A stretch of 64,000 nt of DNA from Mesorhizobium loti. Lineage in GTDB: Bacteria; Pseudomonadota; Alphaproteobacteria; Rhizobiales; Rhizobiaceae. Below the pieces are notes generated by a model. The model ran no database searches, was not told the DNA's origin, and worked only from the letters and a program-made list of their open reading frames with translations. The position numbers were made by a program, and so were the translations under genes. Location of the stretch: assembly GCF_013170705.1 (NCBI RefSeq), contig NZ_CP033334.1:2271501-2335500 (forward strand), read 5' to 3'. This document shows, in pieces, positions 27,854-36,352 of the stretch; within the stretch, counting starts at the first letter, position 1; the number at the start of each line of letters is the position of its first letter.

Positions 27854-28849
27854 TCAGGATGAAAGGACGTGCGCCACGCGCGTGCCCTGATCGGCCCGCC
27901 TGGAAAACTCCCGCCGGTATTGCGCCGGCGATGTCCTCAGCCTCGCGGCGAAATGCTGGCGCAGCGATGTGGCGCTGCCGAAGCCGGCCTCGAAGGCCAC
28001 GACATCCATCGATTTCTCCGTGGCTTCCAGCAACCGCTGCGCCAGTTCGATGCGCTGGCTGGTCAGCCAATCGCCAAAACTGGTGCCGATCGATTTCTGG
28101 AAGCGGCGGGTGAAGGTGCGCCGAGTGAGGCCGGCCAATTCGGCGACGCTGTCGAGGCTGTGCGTTTCGCCGAGCGTCGCGCGCACCGCGTCAAGCGCCT
28201 GGGTGAAGCGGTCGGCATTCGCGCTTCTTGCCACGGGGCGTTCGATGAACTGCGCCTGCCCGCCCTGCCGGTGCGGTGAGAGCACGACGTGCCGGGCGAG
28301 CCGCAGTGCCGCCTCCGCGCCATAGCGGGCACGCACGATATGCAGGCAGCAATCCAACCCGGCCGCGACCCCGGCGGAAGTGACGATATCGCCGTCATCG
28401 ACATAGAGCACATCGGCATCGACCGAGATGTCGGGATGCAAGGCCTGCAACTGGTCCGTATAGGCCCAATGCGTGGTCGCCTTCCGGCCCGATAGCAGGC
28501 CGGCCGCGGCAATGGCAAAGGTGCCGAGGCACAGGCCGACGATCAACGCCCCGCGCCGGTGCGCGCGGCACAGCGCTTCTTTGATCGGCCTGGCCAGCGG
28601 GGCTTCGAGATCCTTCCAGCTCGGGATGATGACGATGTCGGCGTCGTCGAGCGCGGAGAGTCCATGTGGGACAAGGATACTCAGCCCGGCATCCGTCTCG
28701 ATCATACCTGCCTCGGCCCCGCAGACGCGAAAATCAAAGCGCGGCAGGCCAAGTCTGGTGCGGTCGGCGCCGAACACCAGGCAAGGCACGGAGAGATGGA
28801 ACGGACTGATGCCGTCGAAGGCGAGGACGGCAATGATCGGGGCGGTCAT
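27854..28849 (-). CDS. GlxA-type transcriptional regulator (DJ-1/PfpI + AraC)
   Basis: A 331-residue regulator with an N-terminal DJ-1/PfpI glutamine-amidotransferase-like domain (IAVLAFDGISPFHLSVPCLVFG; elbow GLCLGTFAIAAAGLLSGRKATTHW with Cys) and a C-terminal AraC helix-turn-helix pair (SVAELAGLTRRTFTRRFQKSIGTSFGDWL and DVVAFEAGFGSATSLRQHF). The ATG at 28849 follows GGAAACGCCC. It is divergent from the cysteine hydrolase at 28976 with 126 bases between, a common activator-target arrangement. The ligand is unknown. Confidence 0.9.
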   Translation of the reverse strand: MTAPIIAVLAFDGISPFHLSVPCLVFGADRTRLGLPRFDFRVCGAEAGMIETDAGLSILVPHGLSALDDADIVIIPSWKDLEAPLARPIKEALCRAHRRGALIVGLCLGTFAIAAAGLLSGRKATTHWAYTDQLQALHPDISVDADVLYVDDGDIVTSAGVAAGLDCCLHIVRARYGAEAALRLARHVVLSPHRQGGQAQFIERPVARSANADRFTQALDAVRATLGETHSLDSVAELAGLTRRTFTRRFQKSIGTSFGDWLTSQRIELAQRLLEATEKSMDVVAFEAGFGSATSLRQHFAARLRTSPAQYRREFSRRADQGTRVAHVLSS

Positions 28850-28975
28850 GGGCGTTTCCAGTGTGGGAAGCCTGATTGTCCCAATTCTTTCGAATGATGT
28901 CAATCGGGCCACTTTTGGCCGCTTGTCGACCGGTCTAATTTCAGCCCATCGCATTCAAGCCGGAAGGAAAACACC

Positions 28976-29620
28976 ATGTCCGACAGAGCCAACACCACAC
29001 CGCGCCGCGCACTCGTCGTCGTGGATGTCCAGAACGACTACGATGGCGGCAACCTGGCTATCCAGCATCCGCCGTTTCGCGACAGCGTCGTCAATGTCGC
29101 GCGCGCAATGGACGCCGCGGCCGCCGCCGGCATCAAGGTGGTTGTCATCAAGCAGATGGCCCCCGAGACGTCACCGATCTTCGCCAAGGGCAGCCATGGC
29201 GGCGAACTGCATCCGGAGATCGCCAGGCGCGGCCGCGACCATTATGTCGAGAAGATGCTGCCCTCGGCGTTCACCGGCACGGACCTCGAGGACTGGCTGC
29301 GCGCCAATGCCATCGATACGATCACGGTCGTCGGCTACATGACGCATAATTGCGACCTGTCGACCATCATCCACGCCGTGCATATGGGGTTTGCCGTCGA
29401 GTTCCTGTCCGATGCGACAGGCTCGGTTCCCTATGCCAACAGCGCCGGCTATGCCTCGGCCGAGGAGATCCACCGCGTGGTCACGATCATTCTGCAGTCG
29501 CGCTTCGCCGCGGTGCTGAAGACCGCCGAATGGGCCGAGTGCCTGAAGACCGGTGTCCTCCCGGAGCGCGACACGATCCACGCCTCCAATCAGCGGGCGC
29601 TGGCGCGCAACGCCGCGTAG
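28976..29620 (+). CDS. Isochorismatase-family cysteine hydrolase
   Basis: A 214-residue alpha/beta hydrolase of the cysteine hydrolase group. The triad is visible as LVVVDVQNDY (Asp), a Lys in HYVEKMLPSAFTGT and the nucleophile Cys in VVGYMTHNCDLST. Amide or nitrile-like hydrolysis (nicotinamidase, ureidoacrylate or similar) is expected. The ATG at 28976 follows GGAAGGAAAACACC. It is divergent from the GlxA-type regulator and is its likely target. The hydrolase at 8063-8626 is from the same superfamily but lacks the Cys. Confidence 0.88.
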   Translation: MSDRANTTPRRALVVVDVQNDYDGGNLAIQHPPFRDSVVNVARAMDAAAAAGIKVVVIKQMAPETSPIFAKGSHGGELHPEIARRGRDHYVEKMLPSAFTGTDLEDWLRANAIDTITVVGYMTHNCDLSTIIHAVHMGFAVEFLSDATGSVPYANSAGYASAEEIHRVVTIILQSRFAAVLKTAEWAECLKTGVLPERDTIHASNQRALARNAA

Positions 29621-29636
29621 GACTATCCGCAAACAA

Positions 29637-29666
29637 AAAGGGCGCCGCATAGCCGCGGCGCCCTTT
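29637..29666. terminator. Bidirectional terminator between cysteine hydrolase and fhs
   Basis: A perfect 12-bp stem AAAGGGCGCCGC/GCGGCGCCCTTT with a 6-base loop. It lies between two convergent genes, with A-rich and T-rich flanks that suit both directions. Confidence 0.9.
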
Positions 29667-29687
29667 GCGATTTCGAATTGAAGGATT

Positions 29688-31367
29688 TTAGAACAAGCCT
29701 TCGATCTGGCCGGCCTCGTTGAGGAAGATCTTTTCCGAGGACGGCGCCTTGGGCAGGCCGGGCATGGTCATGACCTCGCCGCAGATGATGACGACGAAGC
29801 CGGCACCCGCCGAAAGCCTGACCTCGCGGACCGGCACGGTGTGGCCGGTCGGCGCGCCGCGCAGGTTCGGGTCGGTCGAGAAGGAGTACTGGGTCTTGGC
29901 CATGCAGACCGGCAGATTGCCGTAGCCGGCGTCTTCCCAGGCCTTGAGCTGGTCGCGCACCGACTTGTCGGCGATCGCCTCCGAGCCGCGATAGATGCGC
30001 TGGACGATGGTGTTGATCTTCTCGAACAGCGGCATGGCATCGGGATAGAGCGGCGCGAACTGCGAGGCACCGGATTCGGCAAGCGCCACCACCTTGTTGG
30101 CGAGGTCCTCGATGCCGGCCGAGCCCTTGGCCCAATGCTTGCACAGGATCGCCTCTTCGCCCATCGAGGCGACGTAGTCCTTCATCGCCTGGATTTCGGC
30201 GTCGGTATCGGAATAGAAGTGGTTGATGGCAACCACCGCCGGCACGCCGAACTGCCTGATGTTCTCGATGTGACGGCCGAGATTGGCGCAACCCTTCTTC
30301 ACCGCCTCGATGTTTTCCTTGCCGAGGTCTTCCTTCTTGACGCCGCCATTCATCTTCATGGCGCGCACGGTGGCCACGATGACGGCCGCCGCCGGCTTGA
30401 GGCCGGCCTTGCGGCACTTGATGTCGAAGAATTTCTCGGCGCCAAGGTCGGCGCCGAAACCGGCTTCGGTGACGACATAGTCGGCGAGCTTCAGCGCCGT
30501 CGTGGTGGCGACGACCGAGTTGCACCCATGCGCGATGTTGGCGAACGGGCCGCCATGGACGAAGGCCGGGTTGTTCTCCAGCGTCTGCACCAGGTTCGGC
30601 TGCATGGCGTCCTTCAGAAGCACGGCCATGGCGCCGTCGGCCTTGAGGTCCCGGGCATAGACCGGCGACTTGTCGCGGCGGTAGGCGACGATGATGTCGC
30701 CGAGGCGCTTCTCAAGGTCCTTCAGGTCGGTGGCAAGGCACAGGATCGCCATGACTTCCGAAGCGACGGTGATGTCGAAGCCGGCCTCGCGCGGGAAACC
30801 GTTGGCGACGCCGCCGAGCGAGCAGATGATCTCGCGAAGCGCCCGGTCGTTCATGTCCATGACGCGGCGCCACACCACGCGGCGGGTGTCGATGCCGAGC
30901 TCATTGCCCCAGTAGATGTGGTTGTCGATCAGCGCCGAAAGCAGATTGTGCGCGGTGGTGATGGCATGGAAGTCGCCGGTGAAATGGAGGTTCATGTCCT
31001 CCATCGGCACCACCTGTGCGTAGCCGCCGCCCGCGGCACCGCCCTTGACGCCGAAATTCGGGCCAAGCGAGGCTTCGCGTATGCAGACGATCGCCTTCTT
31101 GCCGATGCGGTTGAGGCCGTCGCCGAGGCCGACCGTGGTGGTGGTCTTGCCTTCGCCGGCCGGGGTCGGGTTGATAGCGGTGACCAGGATCAGCTTGCCG
31201 TCCTTGTTGCCCTTCACCGACTTTATGAACTCGGCCGATATCTTGGCCTTGTCGTGGCCATAGGGCAGCAGGTGCTCGGTCGGGATGCCGATCTTCTGGC
31301 CGATCTCCTGGATCTGCTTTTTCTTGGCGGCGCGCGCGATCTCGATGTCGGACTTCACTTCGGCCAT
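29688..31367 (-). CDS. fhs: Formate--tetrahydrofolate ligase
   Basis: A 559-residue enzyme that makes 10-formyltetrahydrofolate from formate, ATP and tetrahydrofolate in one-carbon metabolism. The ATP loop is [18 protein letters not shown] near residue 70. Other family blocks are seen: [39 protein letters not shown] and [14 protein letters not shown]. Length is normal. The ATG at 31367 follows AGAGGAAAG. I looked for a folate riboswitch in the 300 bases upstream and recognised none. Confidence 0.97.
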   Translation of the reverse strand: MAEVKSDIEIARAAKKKQIQEIGQKIGIPTEHLLPYGHDKAKISAEFIKSVKGNKDGKLILVTAINPTPAGEGKTTTTVGLGDGLNRIGKKAIVCIREASLGPNFGVKGGAAGGGYAQVVPMEDMNLHFTGDFHAITTAHNLLSALIDNHIYWGNELGIDTRRVVWRRVMDMNDRALREIICSLGGVANGFPREAGFDITVASEVMAILCLATDLKDLEKRLGDIIVAYRRDKSPVYARDLKADGAMAVLLKDAMQPNLVQTLENNPAFVHGGPFANIAHGCNSVVATTTALKLADYVVTEAGFGADLGAEKFFDIKCRKAGLKPAAAVIVATVRAMKMNGGVKKEDLGKENIEAVKKGCANLGRHIENIRQFGVPAVVAINHFYSDTDAEIQAMKDYVASMGEEAILCKHWAKGSAGIEDLANKVVALAESGASQFAPLYPDAMPLFEKINTIVQRIYRGSEAIADKSVRDQLKAWEDAGYGNLPVCMAKTQYSFSTDPNLRGAPTGHTVPVREVRLSAGAGFVVIICGEVMTMPGLPKAPSSEKIFLNEAGQIEGLF

Positions 31368-31671
31368 AACGGCTTTCCTCTGGATTGGACGGTGGAGGGG
31401 ACGGGGTTGATCTCTATCGCAAGCAGGTTTGAACCGGGAGCGCGGGCATGTTCTAACCCTGTCGCTGCCGTGGCGTCAACTTTCATGCAACTATGTTTCC
31501 TATAGAGAAAATTCCTCTGCGGTCGGCCGACCTGCTCTCGGTTCCTTCTGGCTCCGCTTGCCGCGCCGTATAGAAGCCAGAGCAGGGGCGCTTCCGCCGT
31601 CTCAAAACAGCCGCACAATGCACGGAATGCGACAGAAGCGACGGCGCAAATTCGCCATCGCCGGGCGAACG
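31368..31671. other. Gap between fhs and the DUF2333 gene, no gene seen
   Basis: This stretch holds the fhs promoter region. Near 31497-31520 is an AT-rich patch with the partly symmetric TTTCCTATAGAGAAA. I find no convincing ORF, riboswitch or terminator here. Confidence 0.6.
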
Positions 31672-32796
31672 CTACTGTGTCAGCACGTTGCTGATTTCGA
31701 CCATGTTGGAGCGCACGCGCAGGATGTAGAAGCCCATCGTCGTCAGATGCGTGGGCAGCAGCCAGCCATCCTCGCGGCCATTGGCGATGATGAAGGGCTG
31801 GATGCGCAGGGCCGAGACGAATTGCGCGTCCATCGTGTCCCACAGGCTCTGCAGGTGCTTTTCCTTGATGACGTCCTCGAAATCGGCCTGGGCGCCCTTC
31901 ATCAGTCCGTAGTAGGCATATAGCTGGCCGTAGGCGAACCAGTAACGGTCGTCGGCGCGGGTGTCGAACCAGCCATTGTTGTGGTTCTCGGCGCGCTCCT
32001 TGAGGATGGCCGAGGTGGAGCCGATGTCCGAAGCGATGCGGTCGATATACTGCTTCAGATTGTCGGCGCGGGCATCGAAGGTGGCCTGGCAGGTGGCCAG
32101 CCGTGCGTTGAACGAGCGCAGCTTGCGCACCGCGTCACGATAATAGCTCGGCGTCGGCGTCTTCGGACCGAACGGGCTCACGCCGAAATACCAGGTGTAT
32201 TCGTCGAACTGCAGATTGCCGCGCGCATCCTGCAGGTCGGCATCGATCTGCGAGGTCGTGCGCACGCGGCCGAGATTGTCGGCAAGCTCGGTCGCCGTGC
32301 GCCGCACCGCCTGGTTGATGCCACGCTGGAACGAGGCCTTGTTGTCCATCCACGGCGTGTTGTCCCAGTCGATGCCGAACAGGCCAAGCTTGTAGAGGAT
32401 CATCGACGAGATCCAGGCATTCTGGTTGACGTTGAAGTCGGTCAGGTCCGCCGCCACCTGGGCGATGCCCGAGTTGCCGCAAGTCTTGGCCGTGTCGGTG
32501 CCGGTGCCCGCGGCCACCTGCTCACCGGCGGAAACATTGCGCTTCTCGAAAGTGTAGGTGTCCGGATAGTCGGGGTTGAAATTGTTCCACCACTGGGTGG
32601 CGTAGAAGAAGTTGGCGTAGAGGCCGATCAAGACCAGCAGGGCCAGGCCGACCATCGCCTTGAGGATCCAGCCGCGCTGCGCGTACCAGCGCCCGGCCCA
32701 CAGGAACGGCCACAGGATGACGCCGATCAAAAGGCCGATGCCGCGGCCGATCCATTGGAAAATCCGGACGAAGAAGTTCACGATCGGATCGAGCAT
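31672..32796 (-). CDS. DUF2333-family membrane-anchored protein
   Basis: A 374-residue protein. Two hydrophobic stretches near the N-terminus (about residues 8-32 and 45-65) anchor it, and the remaining 300 residues are soluble and rich in aromatic residues (EYTWYFGVSPFGPKTPTPSYY, NNGWFDTRADDRYWFAYGQLYAYYGLM). I assign it to DUF2333, function unknown. The start at 32796 follows GAGGGG. It is the last gene of a five-gene run that includes an AAA ATPase, and is the only one with clear membrane anchoring, so it may dock the other products at the inner membrane. That role is inferred. Confidence 0.78.
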   Translation of the reverse strand: MLDPIVNFFVRIFQWIGRGIGLLIGVILWPFLWAGRWYAQRGWILKAMVGLALLVLIGLYANFFYATQWWNNFNPDYPDTYTFEKRNVSAGEQVAAGTGTDTAKTCGNSGIAQVAADLTDFNVNQNAWISSMILYKLGLFGIDWDNTPWMDNKASFQRGINQAVRRTATELADNLGRVRTTSQIDADLQDARGNLQFDEYTWYFGVSPFGPKTPTPSYYRDAVRKLRSFNARLATCQATFDARADNLKQYIDRIASDIGSTSAILKERAENHNNGWFDTRADDRYWFAYGQLYAYYGLMKGAQADFEDVIKEKHLQSLWDTMDAQFVSALRIQPFIIANGREDGWLLPTHLTTMGFYILRVRSNMVEISNVLTQ

Positions 32797-32813
32797 GGCT
32801 GTGTCACCCCTCA

Positions 32814-32902
32814 GCATGATGCCAAAAAGTTGCAGACTTTTTGGATGACATCATGCGCCAAAACAATAAGTCAGAACGAAATGACGGGTTCATTTCGTTC
32901 TA
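32814..32902. repeat. Intergenic double-hairpin repeat element inside the operon
   Basis: First a nested palindrome bounded by GCATGATG (32814-32821) and CATCATGC (32849-32856) with an inner CCAAAAAGT/ACTTTTTGG stem. Then a perfect 12-bp stem AGAACGAAATGA/TCATTTCGTTCT (32873-32884, 32890-32901). The element fits repeat families common between rhizobial genes. Its last arm overlaps the stop codon of the preceding gene (32900-32902). Confidence 0.7.
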
Positions 32903-34198
32903 GTCAGTCAGGCCGTAGAGGCGTGTGCGAAACGCCACCTTGTCCTTCAAATATGTGGTTTTCAGAACGTCCACAACATGCGATCGCCAGGCGTCGCTGA
33001 AGCCCTCATAGTCCTTGTAGAAGCCCTGCTTGTTGAAGATATAGCGCGAGACGAAGTCGGTCGGCACGAAATCCGAGATCAGCCGGTTGGTCAGCCAGGC
33101 GTCGGGATGGTCCGGCTTGGCACGGATCACCAGGAAGCGCTGTTGCGGGAACACATCCTCGATCTTGAGATGGCCAAGCTGGGCGATTTCGCGCTTGGCG
33201 GCGTTGAGGAAGGGAAAGTTGCCGTCCCTGGTGATCAGGTCTGCGTGGCTCTGGATCCAGGTCTGCAGCAAGACCTTGTCGACATCGGTCAGATTGCGGT
33301 TCGGCTCGGCGTCGCGAATCAGCGCACGCACCACCATCTCAGCCCGGTGCTCGAGATAGCCGGACGCCTCGATCCAGGAGGCGCGCGGCAACTCGATGCG
33401 GCCGGTGCTGGCCAGGAACTTGAACACCTTGTCGGCGTCGTTGATCGAGAGATAGCTCACCTGCCACGGCCGCGAGCGGCGGAAGCCCGGCGCGGCGGGA
33501 TCGCTGATCACCGTCGTCATGTCGGGATCGACGAACACGTAGAGCCCGCCAAAATGGCTGGTCCAGTAGGCGTTGTGGCGGAAGATCACCTGGTCGGGCA
33601 CCAGCGCGTTCTCGCGGATATCGCCGCAGACCTTCGCCAGGTCCACCATGCGGGTCAGCATGGCATTGTCGCGCCAGGCATCCGGCTCCTGCTTCAGCCG
33701 GTCGACCAGCTTGCCGAGTTCGGCGGCCTTGCCCAGCACATCCTCCGCCGACAGCACCTTGAACTCGACCTGGTTGATCGACAGCAAGTCCTCAATGTCG
33801 TTGACCTTGGGAACGGAGTCTTCGATCTCGCCGTAGATGACGTCCTTGATGGTCAGCGCGTCGATGGCACGCTGGTTCTTGGACATGAACTCGAACATCA
33901 GCTGCGAGGTGTTGGAGAAGGCGGTGTGCACCACCGGCAGGTCGATCTGCGACGGCGTCAGGATGATGAAGCGGCGATTGACCTCGTTGGGGTCGAGATA
34001 ATCATAGTCGCCGCATTCCTCGGCCACTTCGGGCGAGAAGCCCGTGCGGTCGATCTGGAAACTCTTCAGCCTGGTCGGCTTGAGGCCGAAGGCGGCCAGC
34101 GCTTTGTTGTAGCGCTGGATGAGATGCGGCTCGTCGACGGGCAGCAGCCGGCCGTAGATCAGCTCGTTGTCGCGAAGGAGGTCGGGTTTTTTGCTCAC
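32900..34198 (-). CDS. Uncharacterised protein of the AAA/coiled-coil operon (DUF6638-like)
   Basis: A 432-residue soluble protein with no signal peptide or membrane helix. Recognisable stretches include NELIYGRLLPVDEPHLIQRYN near the N-terminus and a long charged helical region; I recall similar proteins as DUF6638 but am not certain of the number. I chose the GTG at 34198, preceded by GAGAAGGAAAG; that ribosome binding region is at the end of a repeat element (34203-34411). Upstream frame to 34354 lies wholly within the repeat and is rejected. It is the fourth gene of the five-gene run and has no assigned function. Confidence 0.75.
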   Translation of the reverse strand: MSKKPDLLRDNELIYGRLLPVDEPHLIQRYNKALAAFGLKPTRLKSFQIDRTGFSPEVAEECGDYDYLDPNEVNRRFIILTPSQIDLPVVHTAFSNTSQLMFEFMSKNQRAIDALTIKDVIYGEIEDSVPKVNDIEDLLSINQVEFKVLSAEDVLGKAAELGKLVDRLKQEPDAWRDNAMLTRMVDLAKVCGDIRENALVPDQVIFRHNAYWTSHFGGLYVFVDPDMTTVISDPAAPGFRRSRPWQVSYLSINDADKVFKFLASTGRIELPRASWIEASGYLEHRAEMVVRALIRDAEPNRNLTDVDKVLLQTWIQSHADLITRDGNFPFLNAAKREIAQLGHLKIEDVFPQQRFLVIRAKPDHPDAWLTNRLISDFVPTDFVSRYIFNKQGFYKDYEGFSDAWRSHVVDVLKTTYLKDKVAFRTRLYGLTD

Positions 34199-34202
34199 CT
34201 TT

Positions 34203-34411
34203 CCTTCTCCCCGCTTACGGGGAGAAGGTGCCCGAAGGACGGATGAGGGGCGCGGTCTTCCCTTCTCCCCTTGTGGGAGAAGGTGGATCGGCGCGTAGCG
34301 CCGAGACGGATGAGGGGTGCGCCACAGAGTACCGTCGGCGCCAAGCTGGAACACCCCTCATCCGTCGCCTTCGGCGACACCTTCTCCCACAAGGGGAGAA
34401 GGGAAGGCGGG
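34203..34411. repeat. Mosaic palindromic repeat, copy 1 (intra-operon)
   Basis: Units with CTTCTCCCC and GGGGAGAAGG cores and a GACGGATGAGGGG tail. A half unit occupies 34203-34252. A full unit at 34261-34318 is mirrored by an inverted one at 34352-34411, so the whole can fold into a long hairpin. The same sequence type recurs at 49261-49410. It splits the five-gene run and abuts the start of the gene at 32900-34198. Confidence 0.85.
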
Positions 34412-34417
34412 CTCACC

Positions 34418-36328
34418 TCACGCATTCCACAGCCCCTTCTTCTTCATCTCCTCCATCTCGCGCGCGGCTCGTTCGCGCAGGCGGGCGTCGCGCAGCAGCT
34501 TTTCCACGGCGGCGTCGTCGGACTTGTCGGAATAGCGGAACTCGCTGTCGGCGTAGCGGTTGATCTCCTGCATGACCATGTCCATCGAGAACGGACCGCG
34601 CAGTTCCTCGATCATGGCCTTCTTCTCGTCGTAGCCCTTGTGCATGAAGGCTTCCGGCTTCTCGAACCAGTCGTCGGGAAGCTCGATGTCCATGGCGCGC
34701 ATCTTGATGGCGTCGGTGACGTTCTTGATGGCGCGGCCGGTGAAGCGTGGCTCGGCATCCTTGATCAGGTGCAAGTAGGTGCCGATGTCGGCCATCGTCT
34801 TGGGCGCGCCATTTTCCTTCATGTAGCGCTCATAGACCTTCATCAGCCCGTCTTCCCGCGGCTTCTCGTGTTCCTCATAAGCCTCGGTAACGGCGCGCTG
34901 GATCTCCTGCGCGGCGTAGAGTTCGTGATCGCCGAGCGGTATCTTGTGGTTCTTGCCGGCGAGCAGCACGAAAATGTCGATATAGTCGTCGCGGGTCTGC
35001 GGTCCGTCGACCAGCCAGCGGGCGCCGGCGCGCTGGCGCAGCGCATCATCGACGTTTTCGGGATAGTTGGAGAACATGCCGAACGAGCAGTTGCCGCGCA
35101 CCACCGTAGCCGCGCCGGCGAAGGCATCCATCAAGACGCCGGTGATCTCCTGCTGGCCGGCCGAGGCGCGGTCGTCGGAGCGGCGTGCCGCCACCTGGTC
35201 GATGTCGTCTATGGTGCCGAAGCCGATGACGCGCGGGTTCAAGACATTGTTGATGAACTGGCGGCAGTTCTGGCCTGACTTGCCCTGGTAGGACGAGATC
35301 TGGTCGACGCCGAAATTCTCATAGGCGAAAGGATAGCCGGCGACCTGGCAGTAGCCGTTGACGAGACCGGCGATCATCTGGATAAGCGTCGTCTTGCCGG
35401 TGCCGGGCGCGCCGTCGCCGATGAAGGTGAACAGGAAGCCGCCGAGCTCGACGAACGGGTTCAGCTCGCGCTCGAAATCATAGGCCATCAGCATCTTGGC
35501 AAGCTTGACCGACTGGTACTTGGCGATGTGGTTGCCGACGACCTCTTCGGGCTTCTTGAAGGTCATCACCAGCGGCTTGGAGCGCTTGCCCGGCGCGACG
35601 TCGAAGCCGTCGAGGGTGAAGTCGTCGGCGTCGATGCGGATATGGGCGTTCTCGAACGGGCCGATGCCGTCGAAGCGGCCTTTGCGGGCCAGCAACCCGT
35701 CGATGGCGACGCGGGCGAAGGCGCGTGCCCGCGTCACCAGGTCGGCATCGTCCTTCGAGCCCGCTATCGCCTTGTCGAGGCCGGCCAGGATCGACTTCAC
35801 CGCATCCTGCGGCGTGTCGAACAGAAAATCCGGCTCGGGGATGTCGTTGGGCGCCTCGCCGTCGCTGTCGATAAGCTGGAACAGATAGGAGGCGAGGCTG
35901 AAAGCCGAGATGTAGGCCGAGGCCGACAGGAGTTTCTTGAAGGCCGACGCCTCGTCGCCCTCGAGCGGGGCGCGGGTGTTTTTCGCCTGCAGGCTTTCGA
36001 GGTCTGACCCCTCGGCGAAGACATCCGATATGGCGAGCGCGATTGCCGCGCCGCGCCGGGCGCGGAACAGAAGCGTATGCTGCGGGATGGTGAGCAACTG
36101 GTCGTCGGGATGGACGGCGCCAACGGTCTTCGACAGCTCGACCTCGCGCGTGCGGCGCACCGAGCCGACCGAGACGGTGGAGACGAAGCGGCGGTTGGTG
36201 CCGGCCAATGCCGTGCCGGATTCGCGCGAAGGATCCTCCAGCACGACGATGCGGGTGATGAAGCTCTGCGCGGTGGCGCGGTGCTTCTCGATCGCCGCTT
36301 CCGGGATGGTGGTCAGGCCGGTGTCCAT
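34418..36328 (-). CDS. AAA-family ATPase, uncharacterised
   Basis: A 636-residue protein. About 250 N-terminal residues form an unrecognised domain, followed by an AAA module with Walker A GDGAPGTGKTT (304-314) and a Walker B-like strand VIGFGTIDDIDQ (IDDID at 373-377). A sensor-like FGMFSNYPENVDDALRQRAGARW with arginines comes next, then a helical tail ending in a charged segment. The usual Asp-Glu of Walker B is replaced by an Asp-rich DDID. The ATG at 36328 follows GGAG at 8 bases. Neighbours are a coiled-coil protein and a membrane protein, which suggests remodelling of a filament or membrane complex. That is inference. Confidence 0.85.
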   Translation of the reverse strand: MDTGLTTIPEAAIEKHRATAQSFITRIVVLEDPSRESGTALAGTNRRFVSTVSVGSVRRTREVELSKTVGAVHPDDQLLTIPQHTLLFRARRGAAIALAISDVFAEGSDLESLQAKNTRAPLEGDEASAFKKLLSASAYISAFSLASYLFQLIDSDGEAPNDIPEPDFLFDTPQDAVKSILAGLDKAIAGSKDDADLVTRARAFARVAIDGLLARKGRFDGIGPFENAHIRIDADDFTLDGFDVAPGKRSKPLVMTFKKPEEVVGNHIAKYQSVKLAKMLMAYDFERELNPFVELGGFLFTFIGDGAPGTGKTTLIQMIAGLVNGYCQVAGYPFAYENFGVDQISSYQGKSGQNCRQFINNVLNPRVIGFGTIDDIDQVAARRSDDRASAGQQEITGVLMDAFAGAATVVRGNCSFGMFSNYPENVDDALRQRAGARWLVDGPQTRDDYIDIFVLLAGKNHKIPLGDHELYAAQEIQRAVTEAYEEHEKPREDGLMKVYERYMKENGAPKTMADIGTYLHLIKDAEPRFTGRAIKNVTDAIKMRAMDIELPDDWFEKPEAFMHKGYDEKKAMIEELRGPFSMDMVMQEINRYADSEFRYSDKSDDAAVEKLLRDARLRERAAREMEEMKKKGLWNA

Positions 36329-36352
36329 GAAGGATGCTCCGTGGTGTTACGG

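Noticed and set aside
29841..31505. 554-codon plus-strand frame
   Set aside because: Antisense to fhs, which is unmistakable on the other strand.
31368..31671. Folate riboswitch in front of fhs
   Set aside because: I saw no arrangement of conserved stems and loops that I could assign to a known folate aptamer.
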